This document shows positions 14,401 through 29,400 of a stretch of DNA of 64,000 nt, in pieces (the first letter of the stretch is position 1; each line of letters begins with the position of its first letter). A model generated the notes under the pieces. The model ran no database searches and had not been told where the DNA came from. It saw only the letters and a list, made by a program, of their open reading frames with translations. This DNA is from Tubiluchus corallicola (taxonomy: Eukaryota; Priapulida; Priapulimorpha; Priapulimorphida; Tubiluchidae), in contig JAQGDQ010000056.1 in assembly GCA_030141605.1 (NCBI GenBank), positions 434,001 to 498,000 on the forward strand, read 5' to 3'. A program made the position numbers and the translations under genes.

Positions 14401-17400
14401 ACAGAGAGTGCATGGTTCATATTTCAATTGACGTCTAACATAATGGCAATCATTTTCGTTGACTGGCCCAATCAGCGTGTACGTTATTTCGCATCCCTGC
14501 AGAGCTAAATGAACGCAGGTAGGTTCGGGACATTTAGCTACAGCTGGGTCTAATGATGTTATAAAGAATGATCAGCTTTTCATTAGTTGGCGGGAAGAAT
14601 ATTGGTCTGTTTCTAGATTTCGTTATTGTCAATTGAAATTGTAAGTGAACTTGTGGTAATATATGGCCTAGTTTCGTCTATAGGAAGAAATGCACAACGC
14701 TTACGTCTATGATTATACCATTTTGCAAACAAGAAAATACGCAATTTAGTTTAGTTTATGGCTTTGCAAGTTAGATAAAAACAACTCTTTGATTAACTTT
14801 AAATAAGGACAAAACAAAATGTTTTCTTCTCTGGCCAGTTTTTATAAACCTCAATGAGATCTTCACAGTCAAAATTAATTCAAATGTGGTCAAAACTTAT
14901 ATTATATACCAATGTAGTAATAATTAATTACTTAATTATCCTATTTTCTGATTATTATATGGCACTTATGTGACTCGGGCATTTAATGTAAGGGTCGTCT
15001 AATGAATGGAACAATAAAATTTGTTCCATTTCCCTAGCCTATCAAACGGAAGAATACAAAAACTGAATAAATCTTGTAGACGAGCACATGATCAGTTAAT
15101 ATAGAAAAATACGTCACAGGCTTGTTGTTCGTATGTTTAAAGGCAAGAGGGACTTGTTGTTGTTCCTCATTTATTGTAAAGCAGGGATAACTGGCTTAGT
15201 TTCTTTATTAATACTTATGCCTCTGTATTTTGTAGTGCTTTGAAACTTCGTCTCTACATTCTGTTTACGTTGAAAAGTCATTTTTGGCTACTCGAAGTGT
15301 TAATTTCGTGTAAAAATAGCTGCTGCTCTGCTAATTTGTGTTTATGGAAAAGTGCAATCAGTTTATCAGTTGATTAGACATTAGTTGTTGCCGTCATGTT
15401 GTTTTGTTTAGTTTAGCTTAGCTTAGACAGTTGGTGTCCTGCGTGACCTGTTGTCCCGAATGCTACTGAGCGTGCTTACGTTACAGCGGGGGCGGAGCGG
15501 TAGACCATTATATTTGACGTCAACTTTCTGGGTGATGCGCTTACGTTTTGTTGATTATGATCAGTTAACCAGTTCATGAGTTTGTACATCTAACCATCGT
15601 TCATACGCATCTTTTGTTTCTGTTTACGATTATGGATTCTGTCTTACAAGTATTTCTGTTATGGTCATTACCCCAAGAGACAGCAAAGATTTTTTTATGT
15701 GAGTAACTATTGCTGTGCTCTTCAGACCCTGGCTGCAGACTAGTGTTCTGAGATACCACCGACTGTGCAGTTTAACCTGTAGAAGAGCAATTTACTGCAC
15801 AAATTGTATGTTTTATTGCACTCTTTGCCAATTTCTGCAAATCCAGACAGAGAATTTCGTTCACGATAAACACGTATACAGGTTGCTAGCGTCTTACGAC
15901 TAGGGGTAATCTTTGTTTGCTAGCATTGAGTCTGACGTGTCAATTTGGTGCTAAATATATGCGGGTCTTTTCTTTTTTGTGGTAGTAAAAATATATTGTT
16001 ATGCAGCTTTTAATCGGATTACATACAAAATACGTGAATTTGACTAGACTGAAAATGATAGAATTGTTTTTTGTGTTTGGTAGTTATACAACAGTTGAGC
16101 AGATTTGCTGCATAAGGTAGTACATTTTTGTGCTTATCTTGCTTTTTGTTACAATTTTGTACAAATAAACATGGGAATTTCAGAAAAATGCGAAATGGCT
16201 TAATTTATAGTAAATAAAATTATTTGAAATGCGTCTTGCACATTAACGCTACGTTGACTCGAAAAATCTGTTCTGTTCACTATTAAGCTTGTTAGATTCA
16301 CTCAGTCATTGCATAAATTGCATAAATTGTTGCTAGCGAGAGAATTGCTGCTAATAACTGCCTCAAAAGTTCCATATATATTCAGTCAGGCCGTACGCAT
16401 CTTTAGATGTGGATGGAAAGTTGTGTTTGTACTACTAGAGTGAGCTTCAACCGTTCTAATCTGAGTTTAGATCTTTTAGAGTAAAATTTCCATTACGTCT
16501 GCAAGGGTGATCGGTTAAGGCTGTTTTTATCTCAGCTACGTACACAGCTTATACATGTCAATTAATATATCCTGCATCCGCCATGATGAATGTTCCAATC
16601 GCGAAACTTTAATTAAAATTCAAATTATGATAATTAACGAAACATCGCTAATGTGATTTTACTTTGACGTGGAAAACTCTTTAGTGAGATTAGGAACAAG
16701 TAATTATCTCGACAAGCTTCATTTAATCAAGAGGAATGTATTACGCAGACAGTTATATTACGCTTAATATGTTTTTATAGCGCCGCTGTGCATGATTGCT
16801 TTGAAAGGCGGAATGGAAACATTACATGAGCCAGCTAAGCTACCGATATAAACATGTGTACACGTAGAATAAGTAGTGTTGTTTAAGCATTTATAATTAT
16901 TCCTTATAATTTTGTGATAATTTTCTGTAACTGATTAAAGACAAAAACATAAAATCTCTGTTAAAAAATAAACAAATGGTAATTATTGATCTCAGCTATT
17001 GATTTTAACTTTGATTATAATTAGCCGCACGTTAATTTGTTTGGACTGAATGCAGCACAGCAGTCAGCAGTATACGTGGCAAAACACACCAATCCCATGT
17101 TTTATTATGACGCATCCATGGAACCTAGTGTTCTGCACAGAAAGTGGTTAGACCATTGAGCTATTTCTAAGTTCCAAGAAGTTGCTCCAAGATCATTAAT
17201 AATTATTTATTTTGTACTTTATTATGTGGTATGAGAATGCTATACTGTTGTATTTGTTCATAGATTATTGAAATTTGCTTTTATAAAATTAAGGAGGCAA
17301 AAAATAAGTTAAATGTTGCATCACAAGAAAACGTTTCTGAACAGTTTTCAAACTTTTGAGTGTTACTATAGACTGATACAGGAAAACCACCCTATGTATT

Positions 17401-20400
17401 AACTAGCCATTGCTGCACCTGTACGATGGACAGCTTATTCACAGTCGATCATATATTGTTAAAGCCTAGCCACAATGACTTCTATTTTATCACCATTCAT
17501 ATGTTGTTGATGTAGGATATATATTTCACTATTTCGTGCAAAAACTTATTAGTTTACCTCATTATGTGTACGTACTGTATTGGTAAAAAGAATTGAAAAC
17601 ATGTAAAACGACAAAGCCAAGTCTGCTGGAATATTTTAAGCCTGCATTTGCTTTTCGTTATTTCCCTTGATAAGCTTTTCATCTGTGCTGTCACGATTTC
17701 TTAGGACATTTATATTATCAAAATATTTATATGGCTCTATTTAGCATAATTTTAAATAATCGTGATATTGAGCTTTTTTGCAGCCGTTTCTATTTTATAC
17801 TCGTTAGTGCGCGTAACAGTGCATTTGCGGTTTCACGTTTTTAACGTTTTCATCTGCTTTTAATTCTTTCATTACACAATTGTCAAACTTCATTAGATAC
17901 AAATTTCTCAGTTCAATTGCCTTTGAAATAAAGATTTTTTCGATATTCGTCGATATTTTTTATATTTTTCGAAAGTAGGGATGTCATTTTTGGTAATTCT
18001 GTACCGATTGTCATCTGTTGACGGTTTTTTAGTTTTTTCTAATAATAAAAGTCCTTGAGTTTTCGAATATGGTTTCGAATGGTTTGAGAATGTGCCAGAG
18101 CAGGAATTGAACCAAAGGTCTTTTAATGACCGGTGCTCTGGCGAGCACTCAAAAGGGTATGACAGGCTTATTTCTTGCATTGCAAGACTTTATTATGGGA
18201 AACATTTCGGCGGTTTTTGTTATTTTAATTCTTTGTTCAACGCATTCTTGCCAGTAAGGCCAGCTAATTTGCATCAAATGTAGTTACAGGCAGTGTCGCC
18301 ATTATGTTGATTGATTTAAAGGCGTCACTTTATAAAAAATGGGTATTACAAACAGAAACTTTATTAATTTACGACCGTATGCAGAATTCTGGCTAGCTTA
18401 ATATAATTATAATTTATTTATGGAAACAAATTATATACGCCAGTATTACCAAGCTGAACGTGTTATTAAAATAGCTTGACAGTCCTATAAGTTTGGCCAG
18501 TATTTGACATTTGAGAGTCGACGGGCACGGAAACTCTAGTGAAATGCTGTGCCGTGGTGCATAAAATGTTCCATTTTCAGCTGATGCTGTTTATATTCAG
18601 TAGTTGCCATTGTAATGGCTTCGGTATTACTCGCCTGTCAGCTTTCGTTCGCAAACATATCACTTACACAGGATTATAGACTGTGTTGTGTTTGCATAGT
18701 ATATTACATACAACCAGTAATTTACTGAACCACAAGCTGCGCTTATATCAGGCTACATACCGTTTCTTAGCTATATGCATAAAACGGAAACAGTATAATT
18801 TTTTATGTTTTACATAGTTGGCAGCGAGGCATACAGGTTAACCGTAATGTGGAACGTGCAATAAAGCGATGGCCTAATTAGTCATAGACGTACGAGACGG
18901 GTGTGTTACCCTCCCAGAGCAAATGAATTTTACATTTCAAGGGCAAAAACTATTTATTTTCAGGGCAAATAATCATATAATAAAATTTCCAAATTTAATA
19001 CTGAATATTTAAAAAATGCTTAAAATGCACAAGAATAAAGTTTATAAGCTCATGGGATTTAAAGAACGCAAAAGTAAACTTACATTTTATTTTTCTAAAC
19101 ATTTCTGCTAATTTCTGCTTGAAAAATGAAAATATTTGTAAGAGTTTTTCACAGTCTTTATTTTAACATTAAATTTACACATGTTTGCGTTCACTACAGC
19201 ATTTAAAATGTCGTTGTATCACTTGGAATAGGAATACCAGTTGGAAAGAATCGTGAATTGCGTTACTTCATTAAACATCAGTTATTACCCTGGGCTTAAA
19301 TTTTATTTAAAAAACATTTCCATCTTTCTCTTGTCTTGAGAGTCGGGGTTAGGCGATGAACTCCTATCGGGGTTAGGCGATAAATTTTCTGGGCAAATTC
19401 CTTCTGCCTCCCCCCTCCCCTTTGTGAAACTTCCTCTCGTACGTCTATGTAATTAGCATACGCTTCCACTTGGTTTTGGAATCCAGACACAGCATTTTGA
19501 ATTTCGTTTAGCATTCCCAAGTTGTGTGTAGGATTTCCTTTGATATTTCTTCATAAATTTATAATCCCAAATACAGTTTATACATGGTTAAAACATATAT
19601 TAATGATTTAGAATTTATTTGACAAGTAACACCGCTGTGATGAAATTTGATTCAAAATCTGTTTAAAACAAAAAATTCGACTAGACGCGCATTGCAAAAT
19701 CATAAATTTAGCTTTTGGTTGTTTCTCGAAAAACGCACACGAAAATTCCATTTCCATTTTATTCTAACGTTGTGTTGCTATATGTGCTTGTAACCTTGTT
19801 TCAATATTATCATTGCAAATTAATGTTTTCGTTATTGGCTGTCGATGTAGTAACGGTATAATATCGACTGCTGTCTGTGTCGTTTATGTAATAGCACTGT
19901 AGTCAATGATTCCGAACAGTTTTCTGTTTTTTTGTGCGTTTCTCTTGGCCATGAAATCCTGTCGGAATATTGTGAGAGTACGTGTGAAGATATTGTGAAA
20001 ACCTTCTCATTACTGTTTCTCACTATCATGGTTGTCATACAAGTAGCGAGAAAATGGCGATTTCATGAGGGACCAACTTTTTTTTAGCAAAAATACACTT
20101 TTTTATATCACTGTTAGACATTTGCATGTCATTAAATAATAACCCCCCCCCCCCAATATATTGCCATGCAACGTGAACAGCTCAAAATTAATGACTGTGC
20201 TACAAAATGTATAAAATTCATTGATGATTGAACTTAAGCACATTCTTATCAGAAGTATATGGTTGATTATTTCCCGCTAAAATTTAGGAAAATAAGGCCT
20301 AAGTAAAAGTGCATTTTGTTCACGTGTTACGCTTGGTGACACTGTGAGTGACCAAGTCTCTGTCTGTATTTCTCATCCCTCCTCCTTTCTTTCTCTTTAT

Positions 20401-23400
20401 CTCTTTCTTTGTCTGTCTCTTCTCTCCATCACTTCTCTCTTTCTCACTCCATTTCGTTGCTTTCTCTACCTCAATTTCTACGCCTATAATGTTTGAATTT
20501 TTCTTCCTTGTAATGCTGAATGTATTCTCATCGACTAGGAATGCACAAATTAGCTAAACAAACTTAAGTTCCTGCTGCGTGAATCACCATTAATACATAT
20601 CGACTTCTGGGAATATTAATTGCTTTGTAATGTACGGTTGTTCTCTTGGGTATCATTCACATGGAGATAACCCTAACTTTGGACGACATTATAAATTTGT
20701 AAGGAAGTACGTATCATTTCAGGCATTATTAATTTTATATTTTCATATCAATAAATTGATAAAGTGCGCGGCTTTAATTGTTGTGTATTCCCGTCTGTTA
20801 ATCGAATTTGTATAACACAATGTGGTTCACCTTCATATATATATCTGCCTGATATAAGTGATATAATAATAATGATCACTGGTGTGGTTCGCGCTTCGTA
20901 TATTTGTACCAAGTGATTTGAGAGATGGAAAGTGACCAAAATCAGCAGCGTAATAAAAGCTTTAAAGGTGACTTCTTTCAAATATTTTCTAATATCTTGC
21001 TGGTGAATGCAATTTTCTGCAAATATTAAACTAGGCGGCCACCATCGCAGTCTTTGTAAACGCTTCAATCCAAATACATGATTTATTAATTTGATGTTTT
21101 TGACGTCGTCAAACATGAAAGAAAAATCATTTTTCAAGCTGGAAATTACGTCTGATTTGCATAAATAATGTTGGGTTGCCATGACAATGGTTATACGTAT
21201 TGCGCAATATTAATTAATTAGAAAAGTAATTCGGTACGACTTTATTTGTTTCGCAAATTACGTTGTGTTGAATATACGAAAATTGTAATGAAGATATAGG
21301 ATATGAGCTACCTGAGATTGCTTAGATGTATCAAAGTGATGAATTTGCAAAAGACAACATATCCCTCCTGCTGTGATCTATTACCATTTTATTTAAAGTG
21401 TTTTTGCCAGTTTTGTATGTATTTTGTTGCTATTTTTATTTGCGCTTGCAAAATTTTTCCGAAATATTCCATAATTTTTTGTCCATAATACATACAGCTC
21501 GACGCAAATTATCATGTAGTTCATTCTCTGCATTACAGTGATCTACAACATAATGTATTTGTAATTAAGCTAGCCCTCAGAGCTTGATATATTCTTCAAT
21601 TTGTACTACTAGTACAGTAGTACTTCGCCTACTTCATGTGTGTGGTTGCAATAAGACCGAAATCTTATTCATTATCAATGTTAATTTCGAATATGTGTAC
21701 GTCCTTTCATCTCGATGTAAACAACCAAATTTTAGGGAGAGTATTGACCATTGCGATCCTCTTCCATTTACTGACAAGTCTCAATGTTGCCCAACTTTGG
21801 TCGCTAAGCAGCAAATTTATTTTATTGTCATTTCTAATTATGTGCATCAGATTTGTCTGTGTTCATACCTGTTACAGAATTTAACAGAAATTACGAGGCA
21901 GTTTTATTTTATATTATACGTATTGGCACAATGGTATATTGGTATATGTGCAATGGTTTGAGAGCTGTGTAACCAACCACTTAATATTGCCTTAAGTCTT
22001 GATTTCATATATAAGTATAATTCATTAACTAGTGTTTGTACGGCTTTAACAAGAGCTCTGCTTAAGAACCCTAGAAAACGCTAAAATTTTTGAACCTGAA
22101 CGATTTGCTCATTTTAAACTTGGGCCTTTGAAAACGGTGTCATTGTTCTTTAATCAGATTTGACAACATGTCTACTGCTTTACATTTTAGGTCAAATTGA
22201 TATTAGAGAAGACAATGTCGAGTCTCTTCTTTCAACAGCATCGATCCTTCAGTTGGGTGAAGTAAGCGAAGCTTGTTGTGGGTTTTTAATGAAACAACTC
22301 CATCCTTCCAATAGTATAGGCATTCGAGCCATAGCTGATGCACAAGGATGTTCCAATCTGCTGCAGGTTGCACATAATTACACAATGGTAAGTTGTCTCT
22401 CTAGTGGTAAGGTAGGTACATTTAGGTACAACTGCTTTTTTACTCTTCTGTTGCAGAGGAGATTTTTCCACTCATGTGTTCCAGGGAGTACAATGAAACA
22501 GTAGTGATAGTAATGGACTAATTAAGTTAGAATGCAAAACAACATGTACAATGTAACACTGTGCCATTATGCAGCTCAGCACGTTTTAGCGTAGTATGTG
22601 TTGCAGTACTATACTGTTTTGCCACATAACTGTGAACAACAGCATGCAGCGACACATCTTACCACATCACAGCACATCACACAGTATACCACACCACATA
22701 GTCGACCACTTCACTCCACACTACATCACATCACACAATACCACCATAAAACACCACATTATATTATACTATATGTCTCGACTCTATACCTCACTCCACT
22801 TCACCTCACACAATACTGCAGTACACACATGTATCAATACCATAATACTGCACATCATACAATATCACACCACACTCCACCATTTGTGTATTACATAACA
22901 GCATATTATATAACATATGATGGCACATCACACCATAGTGCTATGTTGTGCAACACAATGCAACAAAATATACGAGCACACTGTACGATTCGATATAATA
23001 ACACAGGATGGCACCAAAAATCATAACGCCATGGGGGTTTTGCAGCATTATATAGTAAACTACGTATAACTTGACCCGGTATAACTCAAATTCTTGCATA
23101 CCTCGAACAGAACTTGTGGAATGGATTTTCCCTGTCATTTTCTCTTTACATCAGATAACTCAAAGTCTGTAACTCGAATTGACGTCTAACATAATGTCAA
23201 TCATTTTCGGTGACTGCCCAATCAGCGTGCAAGTTCTTTCACACACCTCTGCAGCAGGTACGTTTGGGACATTTAATAATAATAATAATAATCTTGTATT
23301 TATCTTTTAACACACGCACAGTTATAATACAGTTAATTTGGTAACAAAAATGTGAAGAAAGGGCAGCGAAAGACCAATTGGTCATCTAGCTACAGCTTCG

Positions 23401-26400
23401 TCTAACACTGTTATGAAAAATGCTCAATTTTTCACTATTTAGCGGGAGAAATATTGGCCTTGTTCTAGATTTTATTATTGTCAATTGAAATTGCAAGTGA
23501 ATTAGTGGAAATATATAGTCTAGTTTCATTTATAGGAAGAAATGCACAATGCTTACGTCTATGAGTTGCTGATTAAACCATTTTGCAATCAAGAAAATAC
23601 GCAGTTTAGTTTAGTTTATGGCTTTGCAAGTTAGATAAAAACAACTATTTTTTATCTAAATTAAATAAGGAAAAAACAAAATGTTTTCTTTTCTGGCCAG
23701 TTTTTATAAACCTCAATGAGATCTTCAGAGTCAAAATTAATTCAAATGTAGTCAGAACTTATTATTATACATCAATATAATATTAGCTATTTTTCTGGTT
23801 ATAATCAAGGTTAAAAGATACCATTGGGACTTATGTGACTCGGTCATTCAATATAAGGGTCGTCTATGGAATGGAACAATCAAATTTAACCCGTTTCCGT
23901 AGCCTGACAAACGGAAAAATACAAAACCTTAATAAATCTTGCAGACGAGCACATGATCAATTATTATAGAAAAATGCATCGCAGGCTTGATGTTCGTATG
24001 TTTAAAGTCAAGAGAGACTTAATATTTTTGTTGCTCATTTATTGTAAAGCAAAGCTAACTGGCTTAGTTTCTTTATTATACTTATGTCTCTTTATTTTTG
24101 CATCTTTTGAAATTTTGTCTCTACATTCTGTTTAAATTGTAAAGTCATTTTTTGGCCACTTGAAGTGTTAATTTCATGTTAAAATTGCTGCTGCTCTGCA
24201 AATTTGTGTTTATGAAAAAGAGCAATAAGTTTATCTGCTGACACTAGTTGTGACTGTCATGTTTAGTTTAGCTTAGATAGTTGTTGTGCTGCGTGAGCTG
24301 TTGTCCCGATTGCTGCTGTGCAATAGACCAATATGTTTGACGTCAATTATCGCGTAACTCAAACCAAATTCTTGGCAATTTATAAGAATCCAATTGAAAT
24401 TACCTTGCTATGTCGAACTTGAGTCTCAGGCAGCCTCCCAATTGAGAAATCATACCCGAAAGTATGCACCACATTACGATTTTAACTGCTAGTTTCAGCA
24501 AAATGCTAAGATTTCTTGTATTACCTGTATTACTCTTGTATTAGCAGAACCCTGCACACAACACGGCTTAACGAATGTGATTTAATAACTAGATAACATT
24601 ATTATTGCCACATTGTATTAACCATGCTACCCATGACTGCATTAGTGGTAGATGAGCTATTCATAAAAAATTGCTTGGTATTTTATTAAAAGTTCGGTTT
24701 GTCACTTACGCAGACTGTAGTGTACTGTCCCACGTTGATGAGCAACTCAATCTTGATTTCTTATGAACCTCGTCTAATTTGTACTTTCGTATAACTCGAA
24801 CGTATTTTACGGTCCCGAGGTTGGAACATAGTTTATTATGCAATAAAATACGCCAGTGCTATACAATTCAGTAGGACACAACAGAAAATATACAAGACAG
24901 GTAGCATAATATGTATAAAATGGTTGTATACTATTATAACATTGTGCTTTTCGTCACATCACTTTTTATAAATGTGCAAAGTTTTGAAGCTTATGATGCT
25001 GTGATGCTGAAATAATACCATCAGTTGTTAAAAACTTTCAAATACTTTTTTGCAGTGACTGTAGACTTAGTCTGTGGTGTGAAGAATTTTGTCAACAACG
25101 TACTTGCAGTAGGCAGATTTGAACATATATGGAGTTTCAACAGAGCAATTTTTATAGCTGTTTAACAGAATGTATTGTTGGGGCATTTGTTCCATATTTA
25201 AATGATGGCCTCTGTGCAAGGTCTTGAAATGTTGCCTTATCTGCCGGGTAGCAAATGCTTTTTGCAAATTATGTTTAAAAAAATGTAAAAAATGGTATGT
25301 TAGCGGACGTATCATTTTCTTTAACAGTTTACTTGTTGTTGCTGCAGGAAAACTTCCAAGAAATTGCTGGTAATCAAGAATACTTGATGTTACCATTAGA
25401 AGACGTGACAAAGATGCTGTCCAATGATGACTTGAATGTTCCAAATGAAGAAACCATCTTTCAAGCAATGTTACTGTGGGTGAAATATGATCTACCAAAC
25501 AGACGGCAATATTTGCCAGTTTTACTCAGCCATATAAAACTTCCACTCCTTCCACCTCAGGTAAAAGACAATAGTAAAATAAATGAGTTCCTTGTAAAGA
25601 GTGCAGTTTTGATGTATAGTATATTTTTTTATACATTTTTAAAAAATTGTGATTCAATGAAAATTTGTGTGTTAGTCTGTGTTTATGATAATCACACTTG
25701 ACTAATGTCCCTTTGCAGAAAGTGATGAGATAATTTGCAAGCAAGTTACATGACTGTGAACACTTGTGACTTTTGTTAAATGATAAATATTGACAGACAA
25801 AAGTTGCCTAAACATGACACACTACTAATGATTTTTCTTGCGTGACAAAAATTGAAGACAAAAATTGATAATGTGTTGGCACTTTTATATGAGGTTAGAG
25901 ATATCCTTAGTGTTGGTTTTTAATGGCATAGTGATTTTTGTCACATCCTTGGATATACAAGAAAAATTGAGCAGGATTCAAAAAGATGCTTATCAAACTA
26001 AATCTGATTTTTTTTCAATTTTCCTCGAACCAAACCAAACCAAAACCAAGCTGGAGTCACAGTAGGCCACCCGAAATGTAGCCGAAATTGCAGTAGGCCT
26101 AACCGAAACCAAACTGAAACTGCAGTAGGCCTATGTGCACAGTCAAGCAACAATTAAACAAAATCAGAACAGAAATTGTAAATTAATAAGAATGTATTGA
26201 CAAGACGGCAATTTAATTAGTGAGTTAAGTCCCGAAAGACAAAATGCACTCTACATAAATTGACCCATTTTCAAAAACCACGACATAAATGGAAGCTTAG
26301 ATATGAAATGTAACTAATCACTGTAATTGTTATTAAAAAATATTTAATGAGTTTTACTAAGTTACATTTTGAATAAAAATTTGATAATGTAAATGTGAAA

Positions 26401-29400
26401 GCAGAACAAAGTGTTTGACAATTAAATAACACCTGGTATGGTTATTAACACCTGGACGATTTTCACAATTAAGTAGTCAAAGTGTTTAAAGTACCACTGG
26501 ATTGAGTTCAGCTGACTGTTAATGGCATAAAAAGGTAACAGTAGCGCGAATATATAAATTTTCATAAGAGAGGAGTGACATTTTTCAATTTTTTTCATAT
26601 CGTCGTTCTTCACGTAAGCTTATTTGTCGAACAGAAATTTTGTTCAACCAGAACCAAACAGAATCCCTGCTGATTTGGCTCCCCGAATACGATACGGATT
26701 CGGCTTGTCTGCAACCCCCTTGAGGCGCTATTTGATCATAGGCAACTAAGTGGTTTACTAACTCATTGATGTCACTGTTGCAGATGACTAACAAAGAGCA
26801 AACATTGTAATGTTTTATTTAAGATAGAGCAAGCAATAAACAATTTTTAATATCAAAACACCTTACAGCTACTGTACAATAACATTTTAAGTAAATGTTC
26901 ATTTTCTTCTTGTAATATGATCATGTGAATGTTTTAGTCAAATTTGTTGTAATAAAACATTCACATAAATTACCTTTATATGACTGTTTTAAAACTCTGC
27001 TTTTCCTTTTTATAGTTTATTGCTGATAGAGTAGAGACAGATCCATTATTCAAGGAAAACAGAGAATGTCAAGACTTGATTATGGAAGCTTTAAAGTATC
27101 ATTTATTACCAGAACGTCGGTCTACCTTGCAGAGTCCTCGGACTAGACCTCGAAAGTCAACTGTTGGTTCACTGTATGCTGTTGGTGGTGTGGAGGCAAA
27201 TAAAGGTGCATTTAGTTGTTTATGTGCTGCTGTATGCCATTTTTATAGAAAACGAAGCATTGAAAAATTTTTGTAAAATTTTAGTAGTTTAACTGGCTTT
27301 TATTATTTAGGTTTTCTGAATCAGAGACGAACAAACTAAGCTTTCTGTTGTATCTGCACTGCTTTAAGTTGGCAAGTGTAAAATGTGCTACCCCTTATTC
27401 CCCTTCTAATTCCAGATTTTATAATACCATTCAACAAGCAGCAAGCTAAAATGTCAAGATTCCAAGTCACAGAGTTCTAAAAAAATTTCAATTAGTTACG
27501 CAATCGCCGTTCAAATAAAATGTTAGATGTATGAAGGTTTTCTCGTTTACCCAACTCATTTGTGAAAACACAGTTCGTGACTGCTGAAATTTCTGCACAC
27601 TGCATTGCAGAAAGTTGCTTGTGTCAGACAAGTGCGTCTCTGATATACTCGTTTTTGTAGATGCTTCTGCTTTTCTCTGTTTGTTGTTTTTTTTGCAGTA
27701 AATGTATGTGAACTACTCAATAACTTGCCATGATATAAATTTAAAATAGTATTAATTTGTGAAAAATTGGAAGTAAAAAGTGCAAAACAAAGTAACTAAT
27801 TTTTAATTTTTCGATTTTCTAGAGATGCTGTAATGATTTACTAATAGCTAACTTACTAATATCTTATTTTTTGCTAGAGAATTTAGCTGTTTGAGTAGTA
27901 TGTTTGTTAGTTTGTCTAACCACTTAATAGCTTCTTTGTCTATATTATTGTTTGTCTAATAGCATCCAGCAAGAGTGCATCTCCTGTTCTTCAACGGTAC
28001 CCCTTAAAGTCTGCTTTGTCTGAAGGCTCATTGCTTTCCGCTTCAAGTGTTTTGTCTCTTGGAAAGGGTATGTGTTGTTGCTGTTGCTTTAATTTTGTTG
28101 ATGTTTTTACCTCACCTAACAGGGTATAGTTGCCTAGCATCTATGTGTAACAGATGCGTAGATAAACTAAAAAGATAGATAAACTGTTAAGTACTACTGT
28201 TATGCGTTGAATTAACATTTTGTTTTGACACTGCGGAATACTTTCGCTTCTTAAATACCTGAGAACCCTCAGTAGCTTATTTTAACTAAAAACATATTTT
28301 CTGCATTGGCCCAAATTGTAATTTTAACCTAAAAGAATATTATACTAAATGTGAGAGATATGGTTGTGCGAGTTAGTGTGTCATACCGTGCCCCTGTAAG
28401 ATATGTTGCTGATTGTTGTTATCTGATACCCTGCTAATGAATCATCAGTCATTTAGCTTTCACTGGTGCTTATGGATCAAATACACCTGAGTGGTGGGCA
28501 TATTATAAAACTTTAAAAGATTGTAAAAATCTGTGCCAGTCGACCCCAAAGTTTGTAGCTGTGAGCCTGAACCATGCCCTACCTGTGTGTGTGAGATGTC
28601 AACTTCCTAGATTACTTCCTAGAAAAGCAGCGCCAGGTAGGCAGGTTCGACAATTCTAACGATGCTTCATTGGGGCAACTATAACAAGAATAAGATTACA
28701 TTGTACATGTGCATGAAATAGTGCATAAAAAGCCATACATAAATGAATGTGAACATAAATTATACAAGTAACTTAGTTCTTTTGCACCCTAGCTACTATT
28801 GTATAGTCATTTTCACAAAAATGTTCATGTAAGAAAGTTATTAAGTTAACAACATTTGTGGTTTAACACTACCCGGATTTTATATTTTTAAGCACAAAAC
28901 AACACTTGTAATAGATAGTACTTTATTTTGCAACATTTTCTAATTTTAAGTTAATATTAATTAATTAACAACAGAACATCTGCTGAAACATTTTTTCAAC
29001 TTCATAGCAAAACACGTTATTCATATCAGTTCACACTGCCATTTCGAATAATAAGGTCTGTATCGCATATCATGATTTGTGTGATAATTGAAAAATTATA
29101 TTAAAACATAAAATGAAGATAATTTAACTTTCTACCCTCAAAGCACGTTGAGATAATTATTCTGCGACCAGTAATTTTGTTTGCATATTGTGAAGTTGAC
29201 AACTTTTTTTAGAATTTTATCATCATTAAATGAATTATAGGAAAACTAGGATAAGATACTTTGCAGAGAAGACTGTTTGCAGATTTTTTTGCTAAATTGT
29301 AAGAATAGAAAATGGTTTTCACTGCATTTTATACATGAAATATAATTTTCACACCAGTATGCAACTAGCAGATTCTGAACGATTTACTGATAGGGATGAT

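Larger units (their letters stand above)
8409..22190. other. Kelch intron 1 (13.8 kb)
   Basis: Holds the hairpin at 8981, the CG-rich island, TIR element copy 1, the tRNA-like repeat and several homopolymers. A 144-codon open frame on the minus strand at 20748-21182 has no recognisable domain. No exon of another gene seen. Confidence 0.6.

Noticed and set aside
18093-18152. Functional tRNA gene
   Set aside because: D loop too short and T-stem mismatched; kept only as a tRNA-like repeat.
20748-21182. 144-codon open frame on the minus strand in kelch intron 1
   Set aside because: No recognisable domain, no splice partners, composition like the surrounding intron.
22598-23026. 142-codon open frame
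   Set aside because: Lies in the CACAT low-complexity tract, where stops are rare in more than one frame; no domain.
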